Of a DNA stretch of 64,000 bases, positions 51,335 to 60,359 are shown piece by piece (within the stretch, counting starts at the first letter, position 1; each line of letters opens with the position of its first letter). The notes beneath the pieces are model-generated. The model was not told where the DNA came from. It saw only the letters and a program-made list of their open reading frames with translations, and ran no database searches. Position numbers and translations under genes: made by a program. This DNA comes from Ascoidea rubescens DSM 1968 (Eukaryota; Ascomycota; Saccharomycetes; Ascoideales; Ascoideaceae). The stretch is from the NCBI RefSeq assembly GCF_001661345.1, contig NW_017962932.1:124001-188000 (forward strand), in the 5' to 3' direction.

Positions 51335-52546
51335 ATGTCTTCTCTCCAAACTTCCAATCTATTCAAGCCACTTACTGTTTCATCCTCAATTGTATTAAAA
51401 CACAGACTTGTTCACGCTCCCACAACGAGATTCAGAGCCACAAAGGATCATATTCCATCCAATTTACAATTAAAATACTATGATGACAGATCGAAAACTC
51501 CGGGCTCATTAATTATCACAGAAGCAACTTTTATCTCTCCTGCCGCTGGTGGTTATTTTCATGCTCCTGGTATCTGGTCTGATAAGCAAGTTAAAGGGTG
51601 GAGAAAAATCGCTGACAAAGTCCATGAAAATGGCTCGTTTCTTGCGCTACAACTATGGGCTTTGGGGAGACAAGCCGAACCTGATATCTTAGCTGCTGAG
51701 AAGCAAAAATTTGTCTCCTCAACTGACGATATTTATCTTAGTACTCGTTCCAAAAAAGCTGCTATTAAAAATAATATACCATTGAAGGCATTAACTGTAC
51801 CTGAGATTAAACAATGGACTCAAGATTATGCCACAGCTGCTAAAAATGCTATCAGTGCTGGTGCTGATATTGTTGAGCTTCATGGAGCTAATGGTTATCT
51901 TATTGACCAATTTTTGCAAGAATGTACCAACAAGAGAAGCGATGAATATGGTGGCTCAATTGAAAATAGAGCCAAGTTTTTATTAGAGATCATCGACTCA
52001 ATTATTGAAAAAATTGGCGATGCCAAAAAAGTAGCTATTAGATTGTCTCCATGGTCTGAGTTTGGTGGAATGGCTGGTATCACAGAAGATCCAAATACAC
52101 TTGAAACGTTCAAATATGTCTTTTCAGAATTTCAAAAGAGAGCTGATAATGGTAAAAGTCTAGCTTACATTTCTATCGTTGAGCCAAGTGTCAATGGTCA
52201 TGATGATGTAGTTGATTCTGATAGCAATTCTAAATCTAACAACATTTTTCTTGATATCTGGAAGGGTACTGTTATTAGAGCAGGTGGTTATCTCTCTGAT
52301 CCAGCACACAAAAGTTTGCTCAATGATGTTAACAGCAATGATAGAACTCTCATAGCTGCTGGCAGATACTTTCTTTCGAATCCTGATTTGGTTGATAGAT
52401 TAAGAAACAAATGGCCGTTGACTAAATATGATAGATCAACTTTTTACGCTTTTGCCTCAAATAATGGTTATAACGTTTGGCCAACTTATAATCAAAAAAT
52501 TGATATCAATGAAATTAAAGACCAAACCTCAGTCGCATTAGCTTAA
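51335..52546 (+). CDS. OYE2: Old yellow enzyme, NADPH flavin oxidoreductase
   Basis: A 403-residue FMN-dependent ene-reductase with a TIM barrel. It starts MSSLQTSNLFKPLTVSSSIV. Catalytic features: ELHGANGYLIDQFLQ gives His183 and Asn186 (substrate phenol/carbonyl binding) and Tyr188 (proton donor), matching His191/Asn194/Tyr196 of OYE1. The FMN site is APTTRFRA near Thr30/31, Gln106 in LALQLWALGR, and Arg in VAIRLSPWSEF. DEYGGSIENRAKFLLEII is the family signature. The C-terminal half holds RAGGYLSDPAH and AAGRYFLSNPDLVDRL, also typical. Which OYE paralogue it matches cannot be told. TTACTAA at 50755-50761 is a possible Yap1 site, in line with oxidative-stress control of yeast OYE genes. Confidence 0.93.
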   Translation: MSSLQTSNLFKPLTVSSSIVLKHRLVHAPTTRFRATKDHIPSNLQLKYYDDRSKTPGSLIITEATFISPAAGGYFHAPGIWSDKQVKGWRKIADKVHENGSFLALQLWALGRQAEPDILAAEKQKFVSSTDDIYLSTRSKKAAIKNNIPLKALTVPEIKQWTQDYATAAKNAISAGADIVELHGANGYLIDQFLQECTNKRSDEYGGSIENRAKFLLEIIDSIIEKIGDAKKVAIRLSPWSEFGGMAGITEDPNTLETFKYVFSEFQKRADNGKSLAYISIVEPSVNGHDDVVDSDSNSKSNNIFLDIWKGTVIRAGGYLSDPAHKSLLNDVNSNDRTLIAAGRYFLSNPDLVDRLRNKWPLTKYDRSTFYAFASNNGYNVWPTYNQKIDINEIKDQTSVALA

Positions 52547-52660
52547 ATATCAAAACAGGTAACTTTTCTTGTATAAATTCACTTTTTTTTTATTTATTTG
52601 ATGTCTGAAACCGGTATAGATTTACTTATTCCAAAATATACACTTATTGTCTGGAAACAA

Positions 52661-54634
52661 TTACATAAGGTCGTACAAAAGACTCCAGTCTATCCCTATA
52701 GGTTCCTTAAGCAATTCCGGATAAAAATTTAAATTTTTTGAATCTTCAATTGGATTGTTTAATACATTTAACGTTTTTAATTGCCTTAAATTTTCTAGTT
52801 TTTTAATCGATACTAATTGATTGTGAAATAATGTAAGAATCAAAAGACTAGGTGATATAACCTTCAACCACGACATGCTCTGTATTTTATTGAAATCCAA
52901 ATAAAGTTCTTTAATTTTTGGCAAGTAAAAACCATTACTTGATTCAGAAACATTGAAACAAACAAAATCAATTTTTTTTAGCTGATTACCGCTAATATTT
53001 AACTCAACCAAATTTTTGTAAGAATTTTTTTGAATCTCAAATTTGGTTAGATTGTTGTAACCCAAATGTAACGTATTAAGATTTTTAAAACCATCACAAT
53101 TTGAATTAAAAACGCTGATTCGATTATATGATAGATTTAGCTCTTTCAAATTATTAAGAATTTCAAGTTTACTATCAACTTTTTCGATTTTATTTCCAGT
53201 TAATTCTAATACTTCGAGATTAGTAATTTTGGATAAATTGCCCAAATTTGAAATTTTGTTTGAGGTTAAATCTAGTTTTTTCAAATTCAAAAACTTTTCT
53301 TCATCAGAAACTAAAAATTCTTCAATTTTATTTGTTTTCAAATCTAAATACTTAAGGTACTTTAATTCTTTGGATAAATTAAATCTAACAAAATGATTAT
53401 TGCTTAAAATTAGTTCGGATAAGTTATTTAAAGGATTTGAAATGACTAATTCGTTAATTTTATTATCTTCCAAAATTAAATTTCTCAAGTTTTTCAAACC
53501 ATTTATATATTGATTATCAGTGAGTTCATTATTTGAAATATTCAAATAAATAAGATTATCCAAACCTGATAAGTTTTGAATTTTTTGAATTTTATTAAAG
53601 GAGAAATTTAAATAGGTTAAATTAATTAAATTTGAAATATTTTCAATTTTTTCAATTAGATTAGCAGATAAATTTAAGTATTCTAGATTAACTAAATTTG
53701 ACAAATAATTAATTTTGTTAATTTTATTAAATGATAAGTTTAGGTATTTTAAATTAATTAGATTGGATAAATTGTCCATATCAGTGATATTATTGAATAT
53801 TAAAGTTAAAAATGTTAAATGAGATAGATTTGTTAAATTTCCAATCTTTATGATTTGATTATCACGCAATACTAATTTGGTTAAAATTGAGCAAGAATTT
53901 TCAATTGATAAATCTGAAATATTTGTAATTGTGGTTCTGTATAGAATTAATTTTTTTAATTTAAAGCAATTATTAAACAAAACCAAATCAATATCTGAGC
54001 CAAGGCAAATATCATAAACTGGAAGATATTCAAAACTAATTAAATGGTCTGAGTTGTTTTTAACTAAAAAATCAATAAATGTTTTTATTTCAAATTTATG
54101 AGCAAATTCACTATTTGTAAAATTCAAATAAATTGATTCAAAATTTCTTTTAGAAGATAAAAGAGAATAAATTTCAGAAGATTTTAGTTGCATTATTGTT
54201 TCTGATATTTGTAGAGATAAGTGTTTAGAATACTCCAAAGTTTGAGCTTTAAACAAATGAATGTCGGTGATGGAAACAAGTAATTTGGATTTGCTTTCAT
54301 AAATATAGCAATTTCTATTTGTTTTATTGTGATCAGCATCCACAATTGTCAACAAATAGAATAGTAACGATAAGGAGCAATTTTTAAAATATTCGTTATC
54401 ATGTAAAGTAAATAACCAGAGTTTATCCAAGGGTAGAAATGAGAATAGATTTTTGATTATGAAAAAGGGCAAATCGAATATAGTTAATTTTAAAATTGGT
54501 TTCTTTCTGTCATTGTTATTTAAATCAGTATTTAAATCAGTATTTAAATCATTATTTGCGTCAAGAGTTGTATTATTATAGTTGTTGGATATAAGTTGAA
54601 GACCTGATTCATTGGAGCTATCTTCAGGGGACAT
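52661..54634 (-). CDS. F-box / leucine-rich-repeat protein (SDS22-like repeats), copy B
   Basis: A 657-residue protein. A hydrophilic Asn/Asp-rich N-terminus (1-45, with NTDLNTDLN repeat) leads into an F-box-like segment at about 48-90 (IFDLPFFIIKNLFSFLPLDKLWLFTLHD). About 18 SDS22-type leucine-rich repeats follow (for example LKYLNLSFNKINKINYLSNL, LVNLEYLNLSANLIEKIENI). It shares the layout and the (I/L)WLFTL after the F-box with the protein at 7033-9288. There the text reads IIKDIVYYLPYNQIWLFTLSS, here IIKNLFSFLPLDKLWLFTLHD. So they are paralogues that have diverged far. It lacks the acidic inserts of copy A. It is likely an SCF substrate receptor; the target is unknown. Confidence 0.82.
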   Translation of the reverse strand: MSPEDSSNESGLQLISNNYNNTTLDANNDLNTDLNTDLNNNDRKKPILKLTIFDLPFFIIKNLFSFLPLDKLWLFTLHDNEYFKNCSLSLLFYLLTIVDADHNKTNRNCYIYESKSKLLVSITDIHLFKAQTLEYSKHLSLQISETIMQLKSSEIYSLLSSKRNFESIYLNFTNSEFAHKFEIKTFIDFLVKNNSDHLISFEYLPVYDICLGSDIDLVLFNNCFKLKKLILYRTTITNISDLSIENSCSILTKLVLRDNQIIKIGNLTNLSHLTFLTLIFNNITDMDNLSNLINLKYLNLSFNKINKINYLSNLVNLEYLNLSANLIEKIENISNLINLTYLNFSFNKIQKIQNLSGLDNLIYLNISNNELTDNQYINGLKNLRNLILEDNKINELVISNPLNNLSELILSNNHFVRFNLSKELKYLKYLDLKTNKIEEFLVSDEEKFLNLKKLDLTSNKISNLGNLSKITNLEVLELTGNKIEKVDSKLEILNNLKELNLSYNRISVFNSNCDGFKNLNTLHLGYNNLTKFEIQKNSYKNLVELNISGNQLKKIDFVCFNVSESSNGFYLPKIKELYLDFNKIQSMSWLKVISPSLLILTLFHNQLVSIKKLENLRQLKTLNVLNNPIEDSKNLNFYPELLKEPIGIDWSLLYDLM

Positions 54635-55303
54635 TTTGAGTACAATGATAGAAAAATTAATTTGATTGTGATATATTATTTTTTTTGGAATGAAAATATT
54701 TTGATATAAAAGAATAATTATAACAAACTAGAAAGGATTTCAAAAGGTAAGTTTAATTATAAACACACAACATATACAGTATTCACTGTATTGTTCAACA
54801 GTGATACTTCTAGTGAAAAAAAAAATGCTTTTTCTGATTGTTAAATTTCAAAGTCGACGAAAGCGAATCAAACGTTCTAAAACACCGAGTCGTATATTTA
54901 TTTAATCGTCATCACAGTACAAAAAATAAAGAAATAAGATTCAGTAAATTGAAATCGTTGAACTGGTGTATCCATTTTGTTGTAATACTAGTTTGTGTCA
55001 TTGAATTCATAGAATCTTAATTTCACTGAAGTAAAATATGGTTAAAAACTCTACTGTGTATCATCGATTATATAAATATTTATACATGTATTTGTATTTG
55101 TATATTATAAACCTAAGTATTCAGGTTCTATAGTTTCAAGAGCAATGCTGTGATCTAGTCAGTTTGTAAGTGATTGTATTGAATATATGCTTGTATTATA
55201 TAGATTTAAATGAGATGTATGAGTGTGTATTTACAAGAAAATGCATCGAAAAAAGTTTCCAGCTTATGAACTTATAGTTTTTCTTGTGGATAATGTTAGA
55301 TGT
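54635..55303. other. Intergenic
   Basis: Promoter of the F-box/LRR gene and 3' flank of SDH5. AT-rich, with ATTTATACATGTATTTGTATTTG simple sequence near 55080. A 60-codon frame on + is not convincing. Confidence 0.45.
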
Positions 55304-55810
55304 CTAATCCTTTTTATACTCGCTTAAATTAGGCATTCTGATAATATTTCCTTCTTCGTTTTTGCTTGATTGTTGCAATAGTTTCAAAATTTTACTGTCT
55401 TTCCATTCGTCTTTTAAAGGAGTCACGTCGTAGTTTTCTGTTACCCAGTAGTATATATCCCAATCGTTTAGATCCAATAGCTTATCATACTCGACTAGCT
55501 CATCATAGGTTAGTTTGTGCAAGTACTTTTTAGCAAACTGCGATAGCAACAAGTCGGTTTCTAAAATACCTCTTTTTCTGGACTGATATAAGAGTCTAGC
55601 TCTCTTGACCTCTAAAGACTCGTTTATTCTTGGAATGGGTTCAATCTTGATTTCCACTTCACTCTTATCAGGAATGTTGTTGATGTTGATGGCGTTTCGT
55701 TTGTTGGAATCAGAACACAACCAGACAGAAGAGTGAATAAAACGTCTCGAGCAGACCAAAGACCCACGAGGAGCAAGACCACCAGAAGCTCTGAACAACA
55801 AACCAATCAT
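55304..55810 (-). CDS. SDH5: Succinate dehydrogenase assembly factor 2 (SDHAF2/Sdh5)
   Basis: A 168-residue mitochondrial matrix protein needed to attach FAD to Sdh1. The N-terminus from the ATG at 55810 ([24 protein letters not shown]) is an Arg-rich presequence. The conserved core is intact: [23 protein letters not shown] and [13 protein letters not shown], both hallmarks of the SdhE/Sdh5 fold. Codons upstream in frame lack an ATG (first candidate is GTG), so the shorter start is used. It is the first of three - strand genes for mitochondrial proteins in a row. Confidence 0.95.
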   Translation of the reverse strand: MIGLLFRASGGLAPRGSLVCSRRFIHSSVWLCSDSNKRNAININNIPDKSEVEIKIEPIPRINESLEVKRARLLYQSRKRGILETDLLLSQFAKKYLHKLTYDELVEYDKLLDLNDWDIYYWVTENYDVTPLKDEWKDSKILKLLQQSSKNEEGNIIRMPNLSEYKKD

Positions 55811-56079
55811 ACTGCTCTCTTTGGATGCCTTAATACTCTCTGGACCCTTTAAGCGCTGATAACAATGCTCCACAACTATTTTGTGTCTGGATTCGATGGC
55901 AAAAGGTTACCCGTCACCATGGCTGCGTGTGGTGAGCGTGAGCACTGCGTGAGAGACGACACTGCAGTTTACGCACTTTTCTGGAAAATATATACAGCTT
56001 TTTGATTTGTGATCCATAAATAAAACAAGAACTATGCACTGAAAAGTTGGAGTGAATGAGAAGATACAAAGAGCCAGGT

Positions 56080-58251
56080 TTATTTTTTCAAGATATTTTG
56101 GGATTCCACAAAGGATTCATACCCAGCTTTGTGAATTTTCATTCTGTCTTGGATCATCTGGGTTATGTCAATGTGCTTTAAATTGTTGAAGTGCGTTCTT
56201 CGTTGCATCTGGGTCTGGTCTGTATTTATAACCAAGTTTTTATTATTTATTTTATTTCCAAATATGGGACAAACTCTGATATTTCTCCAATTCGCCCATT
56301 CGGAGGTAAAGGGGTTGTCATTGGTCTTGTTATTCTGTAAACAATAAAGCCCTACTTTTGGCCATATCAATTCTTTTCTCAATTTGTCTCTTAGCTCAAT
56401 TTCCTTCACACTTAAAGGCTCAGTCAAATCTAATGGTTTTCCATGCGTTTTATCGATTAAAGCCCTTGATTGCGCTCTCTTGATCCAATAATCTGCTTGT
56501 GGACAATTACCAGAACCAATAACGCCAACCATATCTTTATATATGATTCTGAAAACTGGAATCCAATTTTTATAGAAACCAGCTTTAGTGGCTCCTCTTA
56601 TTAAATGACCAAATGTTTCTGAGTTTGGCCTCACTTTAAGATTTATTGTAAATGTGTTATAAATCTCAAAGCACAAATCCAATCGTTCATATGTCGCGAT
56701 ATGCTGTAAAAAACAGTTTAAAACAGCTCTTAAATAATTTTTCTCATTGTTCAAGTATATTTCATTTTGATAAATCATTTTTTTAAATAATACCCATGCT
56801 GCATTGAGTTTGAGATTTGGATCAACTTTAATATTTTTATCCAATATGGTTTCCAATATCAATCTTATTGTAGCTTCGTCACAAAGGTTTTTATTCAATA
56901 CGAGATACTCAAAAAATTCTCTAGTTATTAAATTTTTCTCACAATAATCTTTCATTATTATCCGAAAAAACTTGGAATTAACCTTGACATTAAACTTGTT
57001 TGTAATATATCTTAAATATAATACTCTCCAGTATTTAGTGGGTAGTATCTTATAAATTGTTGAAAACGTTGTTATATCGGGTCTTATATTAAAATCCTCC
57101 ATTCGAGACAAAATTTTATTCAATCTAAAATAGGCCATTTTTTTATCAAGCTCTGTTGAAAATTGCGATAAACTTAGAAGCAATAAATTGATCGTTTTTG
57201 TATTTGGTGCCAAATTTTCCATTATAAGCTGTTTATAAAGCCTATTTATTGCCTGCCATCTTTTTACTTTAAAAAAAAAATATATTGCATCATTATATGA
57301 ATCTATAGTCCGGAGTTTAGTATACAAAGGATCATTGGGCTTGAAAAGATCATTGAGTATTTCGGTAATTATCCCATTGGATTCTATTACACTTTTATAA
57401 TGATAATTCTTATAAGTTAACAAATAAACGTAATTCTCAAATACGTCTGTGTTTAAATGTTCTGGATTACTCGATAAAACTGGTATCTTAGAATAAGAGT
57501 CTCGATATATAGTATGTTTTTTAGGGTTTAAACCTGTCAATTGGTTTTCATAATTTATATCTGAATCTGATTCTAAACCAATATTTTCTTGTTCATTCCG
57601 ATTGTTTATCTCCCTGATTAAAAGTAATCTTTTCAAACAATTTATCATCTTCACAAAATAAGCACAATTTCGAGTATAATCTTCCAAAGGCTCACCCCGC
57701 ACAATAATTTGCTCTTCAGATTTACTATCTTTTTTCTTATTATCTTTGTTCGATAGAGTTGTACTATCATCAATGCTCTTTTTGATTTCATTCGCTGGGT
57801 TTTCTTTCTCATTATTAATATCCTTCATTTTCTTTTGTTTGTGATGATTCACCGGATCTTTTGAATCAATCAGGGTCTTTTTAATGTTTGCTTGTTTATT
57901 ATTTTTAACCTCATTAATTTGCTCTGTATCATCAATATCTATCTTTTGAAGACTAGTTTCAAATAAATCAACATCAATCCCCGAATCTGTATCAATATCA
58001 TTCTGTTTACTCTGTTTGTTCTGTTTATTCTGTTCAGCATTGTCAAAACTATGGTCATTTTTCGTTTGATTAGCTTTCGATTCTTCGATTATTTTCGAAG
58101 CCAAACAGTTCAGCGATTTATCTTGTGCAGAGAGATTTCGAGAACCAGAGAGATTGTTGAAGTGTAACAAGGGCTTGTTTATGGCAGAGAAACACGTTCT
58201 TAATCTAACCTTGCAACAGCTCCGAGAAGCAGCTTTAATCATCCCAAACAT
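56080..58251 (-). CDS. AEP3: Mitochondrial PPR-like protein, probably Aep3
   Basis: A 723-residue protein. The start MFGMIKAASRSCCKVRLRTCFSA is a mitochondrial presequence. Residues about 45-200 are a charged, low-complexity stretch. From about 270 on there are helical PPR-type repeats: YNDAIYFFFKVKRWQ, ENLAPNTKTINLLLLSLS, FNIRPDITTFSTIYKIL, CFEIYNTFTINLKVRPNSETFGHLIRGATKAG. The order and wording resemble S. cerevisiae Aep3 (YNDSIYFF, PNTITFNLLL, YNTC....IKPDSQTF), a protein that stabilises the ATP8/6 mRNA and aids mitochondrial initiation. It is longer than yeast Aep3 (606) because of the N-terminal insert. The ATG at 58251 is the first in frame. Its neighbour AIM23 also acts in mitochondrial translation initiation. 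Confidence 0.68.
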   Translation of the reverse strand: MFGMIKAASRSCCKVRLRTCFSAINKPLLHFNNLSGSRNLSAQDKSLNCLASKIIEESKANQTKNDHSFDNAEQNKQNKQSKQNDIDTDSGIDVDLFETSLQKIDIDDTEQINEVKNNKQANIKKTLIDSKDPVNHHKQKKMKDINNEKENPANEIKKSIDDSTTLSNKDNKKKDSKSEEQIIVRGEPLEDYTRNCAYFVKMINCLKRLLLIREINNRNEQENIGLESDSDINYENQLTGLNPKKHTIYRDSYSKIPVLSSNPEHLNTDVFENYVYLLTYKNYHYKSVIESNGIITEILNDLFKPNDPLYTKLRTIDSYNDAIYFFFKVKRWQAINRLYKQLIMENLAPNTKTINLLLLSLSQFSTELDKKMAYFRLNKILSRMEDFNIRPDITTFSTIYKILPTKYWRVLYLRYITNKFNVKVNSKFFRIIMKDYCEKNLITREFFEYLVLNKNLCDEATIRLILETILDKNIKVDPNLKLNAAWVLFKKMIYQNEIYLNNEKNYLRAVLNCFLQHIATYERLDLCFEIYNTFTINLKVRPNSETFGHLIRGATKAGFYKNWIPVFRIIYKDMVGVIGSGNCPQADYWIKRAQSRALIDKTHGKPLDLTEPLSVKEIELRDKLRKELIWPKVGLYCLQNNKTNDNPFTSEWANWRNIRVCPIFGNKINNKNLVINTDQTQMQRRTHFNNLKHIDITQMIQDRMKIHKAGYESFVESQNILKK

Positions 58252-58445
58252 CAACCCTTTCCCTCAAACACTCTCATAATATATCCCCAACCTGAATGGA
58301 TTACAGGCGATGGTTAGGGTGAAAAAAAAAAGTGAAATTCTCCAAAAAAAATAACATCCGTCGGACTGGTCTCATTTATTACCTAAATCGCTCGCTATAT
58401 AATAAGATGGTATACATCGACCTTAAAGCACCACTACTTTATGCT

Positions 58446-60359
58446 TTATTCGATTTTCATAGCATGGAGAGTCTTCTGAATATCGGGAGGATTGCTGAGT
58501 ATATTATTTGCTTTGTAAATACTTTTCCGTAAAAAAGGATCAGCATCAGCAACAGCATCCTGCGACTTTTCCATCTTGTCCATCATGGTTAGCAAAGTAG
58601 GTGGGTTTGATATTGCACCACGCTTTCGAATACTAGTGAGTAAACTATCCATTTTTCTACCAACGATAAAAGGGTTTTCCATAGGTGTCCCTATGGGCTT
58701 TTGATTTTGTGTTTCTGGAAATAGTCGTGCAAGTCTTTTACTACCTTTTGATAAGGGGATATCTATGACTTGTTCATTAAGCTCTTGGGTGCTCAGATCC
58801 TTTTTTTTATTTTGGGTTTTTTGATGAGCAGCTGTGTTTGTACTTTCCAAAGCTTTTTTGGGTATTTCTTTAACATTTTTCAGTGTTTTATTTAACACTT
58901 GTGTTTGGCTTTTGATTGCTTTTCCAGTATTTTTTACTGTTTGATCCAATGTTTGATCCAATGTTTGATCCAATGTTTGATTTCGAGGTTTATCTTTTTT
59001 AGAAATAATTCCATTTATTATTGGCTTGACTTTGATCTTGTCATTTTTAAAATCTTCTTTTAATCCCACCTTTTCTGATTTTTCTGATTTTTCTGATTTT
59101 TCTGATTTTTCTGATTTTTCTGATTTTTCTGATTTTTCTGATTCTTTTGATTTTTCTAACTCTGCTGATACCTTATTTTCATCAACTTTTGATTCTTCAT
59201 TGTCTTCTTTTTTTTCACTAAAAGCAGGAGCTAGTGACAGTGAAGGTTTCAATACGATTGTATAAGATGAATATAGATCACCGTAGTTTTTAATGCTTAT
59301 GGCGTGAGACTCTATAAATTCATCGGTTATCTCACGAATTTCTCCTATTAAAAGCTTTCGAGCTTTTATAAAAACAAAATCATCAGGGTTCAATGTCTTT
59401 TTCGATGTGGAGTTGATAACTATTGTAACTGTCTTTCCCTGGGTCAAAAACCTTGTTATCTCCTTTTTTTTTTGTGAATTTAAGTCAGATTTAGAAATAT
59501 TCCAATCAATTCGGACAGTTTTTTCTGCACTCTTTTTTTTCTTTTTTGCCTCAAAATACTCTATCTTTTTGGCAAATTTGGGATTCAATTCTAGTAATTT
59601 TTTTTTCCCTATTTCTTGCTCAATCTTTGGTAGAAGTACTTCATTAGCAATTAATTTAAGAACGGGAATTTCTTGTTCATCATACTGGACAATTGATGGA
59701 CTGGAGCCCAACTTTTTTAAATCTATATATTTTAATTGGCATAACTTGTATAAATCTGTAATAGTCATCTGAACTGTCTTGTTGTTTGATAATGGATTGA
59801 TAAAGTTAATCTTTCCGGATTTATTATTTCTAAGACAAGTTTTAGTCAAATCTGCTAAATGAGAATCAATTTTTAAATTTCCAGATGTCCAGTTATATTC
59901 ATCTGAAATTTGAATTTCTGCAAATTTTTGTTGTGGGGTTTTTTCGACTATATTTTTTTCTTTGCTTTTAGATAAATGATTTTTTTTCATATTATTATTA
60001 TCTTTGTTTTTATTTTTGTTTTTGTTTTTGTTTTTATTTTTATTTTGATGTGAAGGTGCGCTTGGTTGTGTCTCTTTATCTGGATTTACTACTTTTCGAC
60101 TTTCCAAAATATTCTTGGATTTGGGTTTGGATTTTGCAATAGAATCCATATTACTGTTTATATTACCAACAATATTAGCTTTTTTTTTACTGTCTTTTGG
60201 GTGGTTTTTCGATTTTTGGAGTTTTTTTTCAAATGATGTGATAAAATCATCAACCGCCAATTTTTTGACTTTCTGAGCTGAATTTATTGTAACATTTGAA
60301 AAAAATCTTCTCATTCTATAATTTACCAAGCAACTCTTATAAAATCTAGTGTTTAACAT
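58446..60359 (-). CDS. AIM23: Mitochondrial translation initiation factor IF3-like Aim23, with long repeat insertions
   Basis: A 637-residue protein. The N-terminus (MLNTRFYKSCLVNYRMRRFFS) is a presequence. The IF3-like core lies at about 145-375: IQISDEYNWTSGNLKIDSHL, ITDLYKLCQLKYIDLKKLG, QYDEQEIPVLKLI, then RIDWNISKSDLNSQKKKEIT and FLTQGKTVTIVI, which parallel [20 protein letters not shown] and LLKKGNKVTLYL of S. cerevisiae Aim23 (356 residues). Repeat-rich insertions make the protein nearly twice as long: a KN dipeptide run at about 107-119, eight SEK units at about 406-430 and QTLD repeated three times after that. The last 120 residues (SKGSKRLARLFPETQ onward) have no counterpart I recognise. 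First ATG used. Confidence 0.82.
   Translation of the reverse strand: MLNTRFYKSCLVNYRMRRFFSNVTINSAQKVKKLAVDDFITSFEKKLQKSKNHPKDSKKKANIVGNINSNMDSIAKSKPKSKNILESRKVVNPDKETQPSAPSHQNKNKNKNKNKNKNKDNNNMKKNHLSKSKEKNIVEKTPQQKFAEIQISDEYNWTSGNLKIDSHLADLTKTCLRNNKSGKINFINPLSNNKTVQMTITDLYKLCQLKYIDLKKLGSSPSIVQYDEQEIPVLKLIANEVLLPKIEQEIGKKKLLELNPKFAKKIEYFEAKKKKKSAEKTVRIDWNISKSDLNSQKKKEITRFLTQGKTVTIVINSTSKKTLNPDDFVFIKARKLLIGEIREITDEFIESHAISIKNYGDLYSSYTIVLKPSLSLAPAFSEKKEDNEESKVDENKVSAELEKSKESEKSEKSEKSEKSEKSEKSEKSEKVGLKEDFKNDKIKVKPIINGIISKKDKPRNQTLDQTLDQTLDQTVKNTGKAIKSQTQVLNKTLKNVKEIPKKALESTNTAAHQKTQNKKKDLSTQELNEQVIDIPLSKGSKRLARLFPETQNQKPIGTPMENPFIVGRKMDSLLTSIRKRGAISNPPTLLTMMDKMEKSQDAVADADPFLRKSIYKANNILSNPPDIQKTLHAMKIE
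59071..59143. repeat. 9-base coding repeat, eight units (Ser-Glu-Lys)
   Basis: TTTTCTGAT units on +, reading SEK in AIM23, nearly perfect, followed by degenerate copies. Confidence 0.9.
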
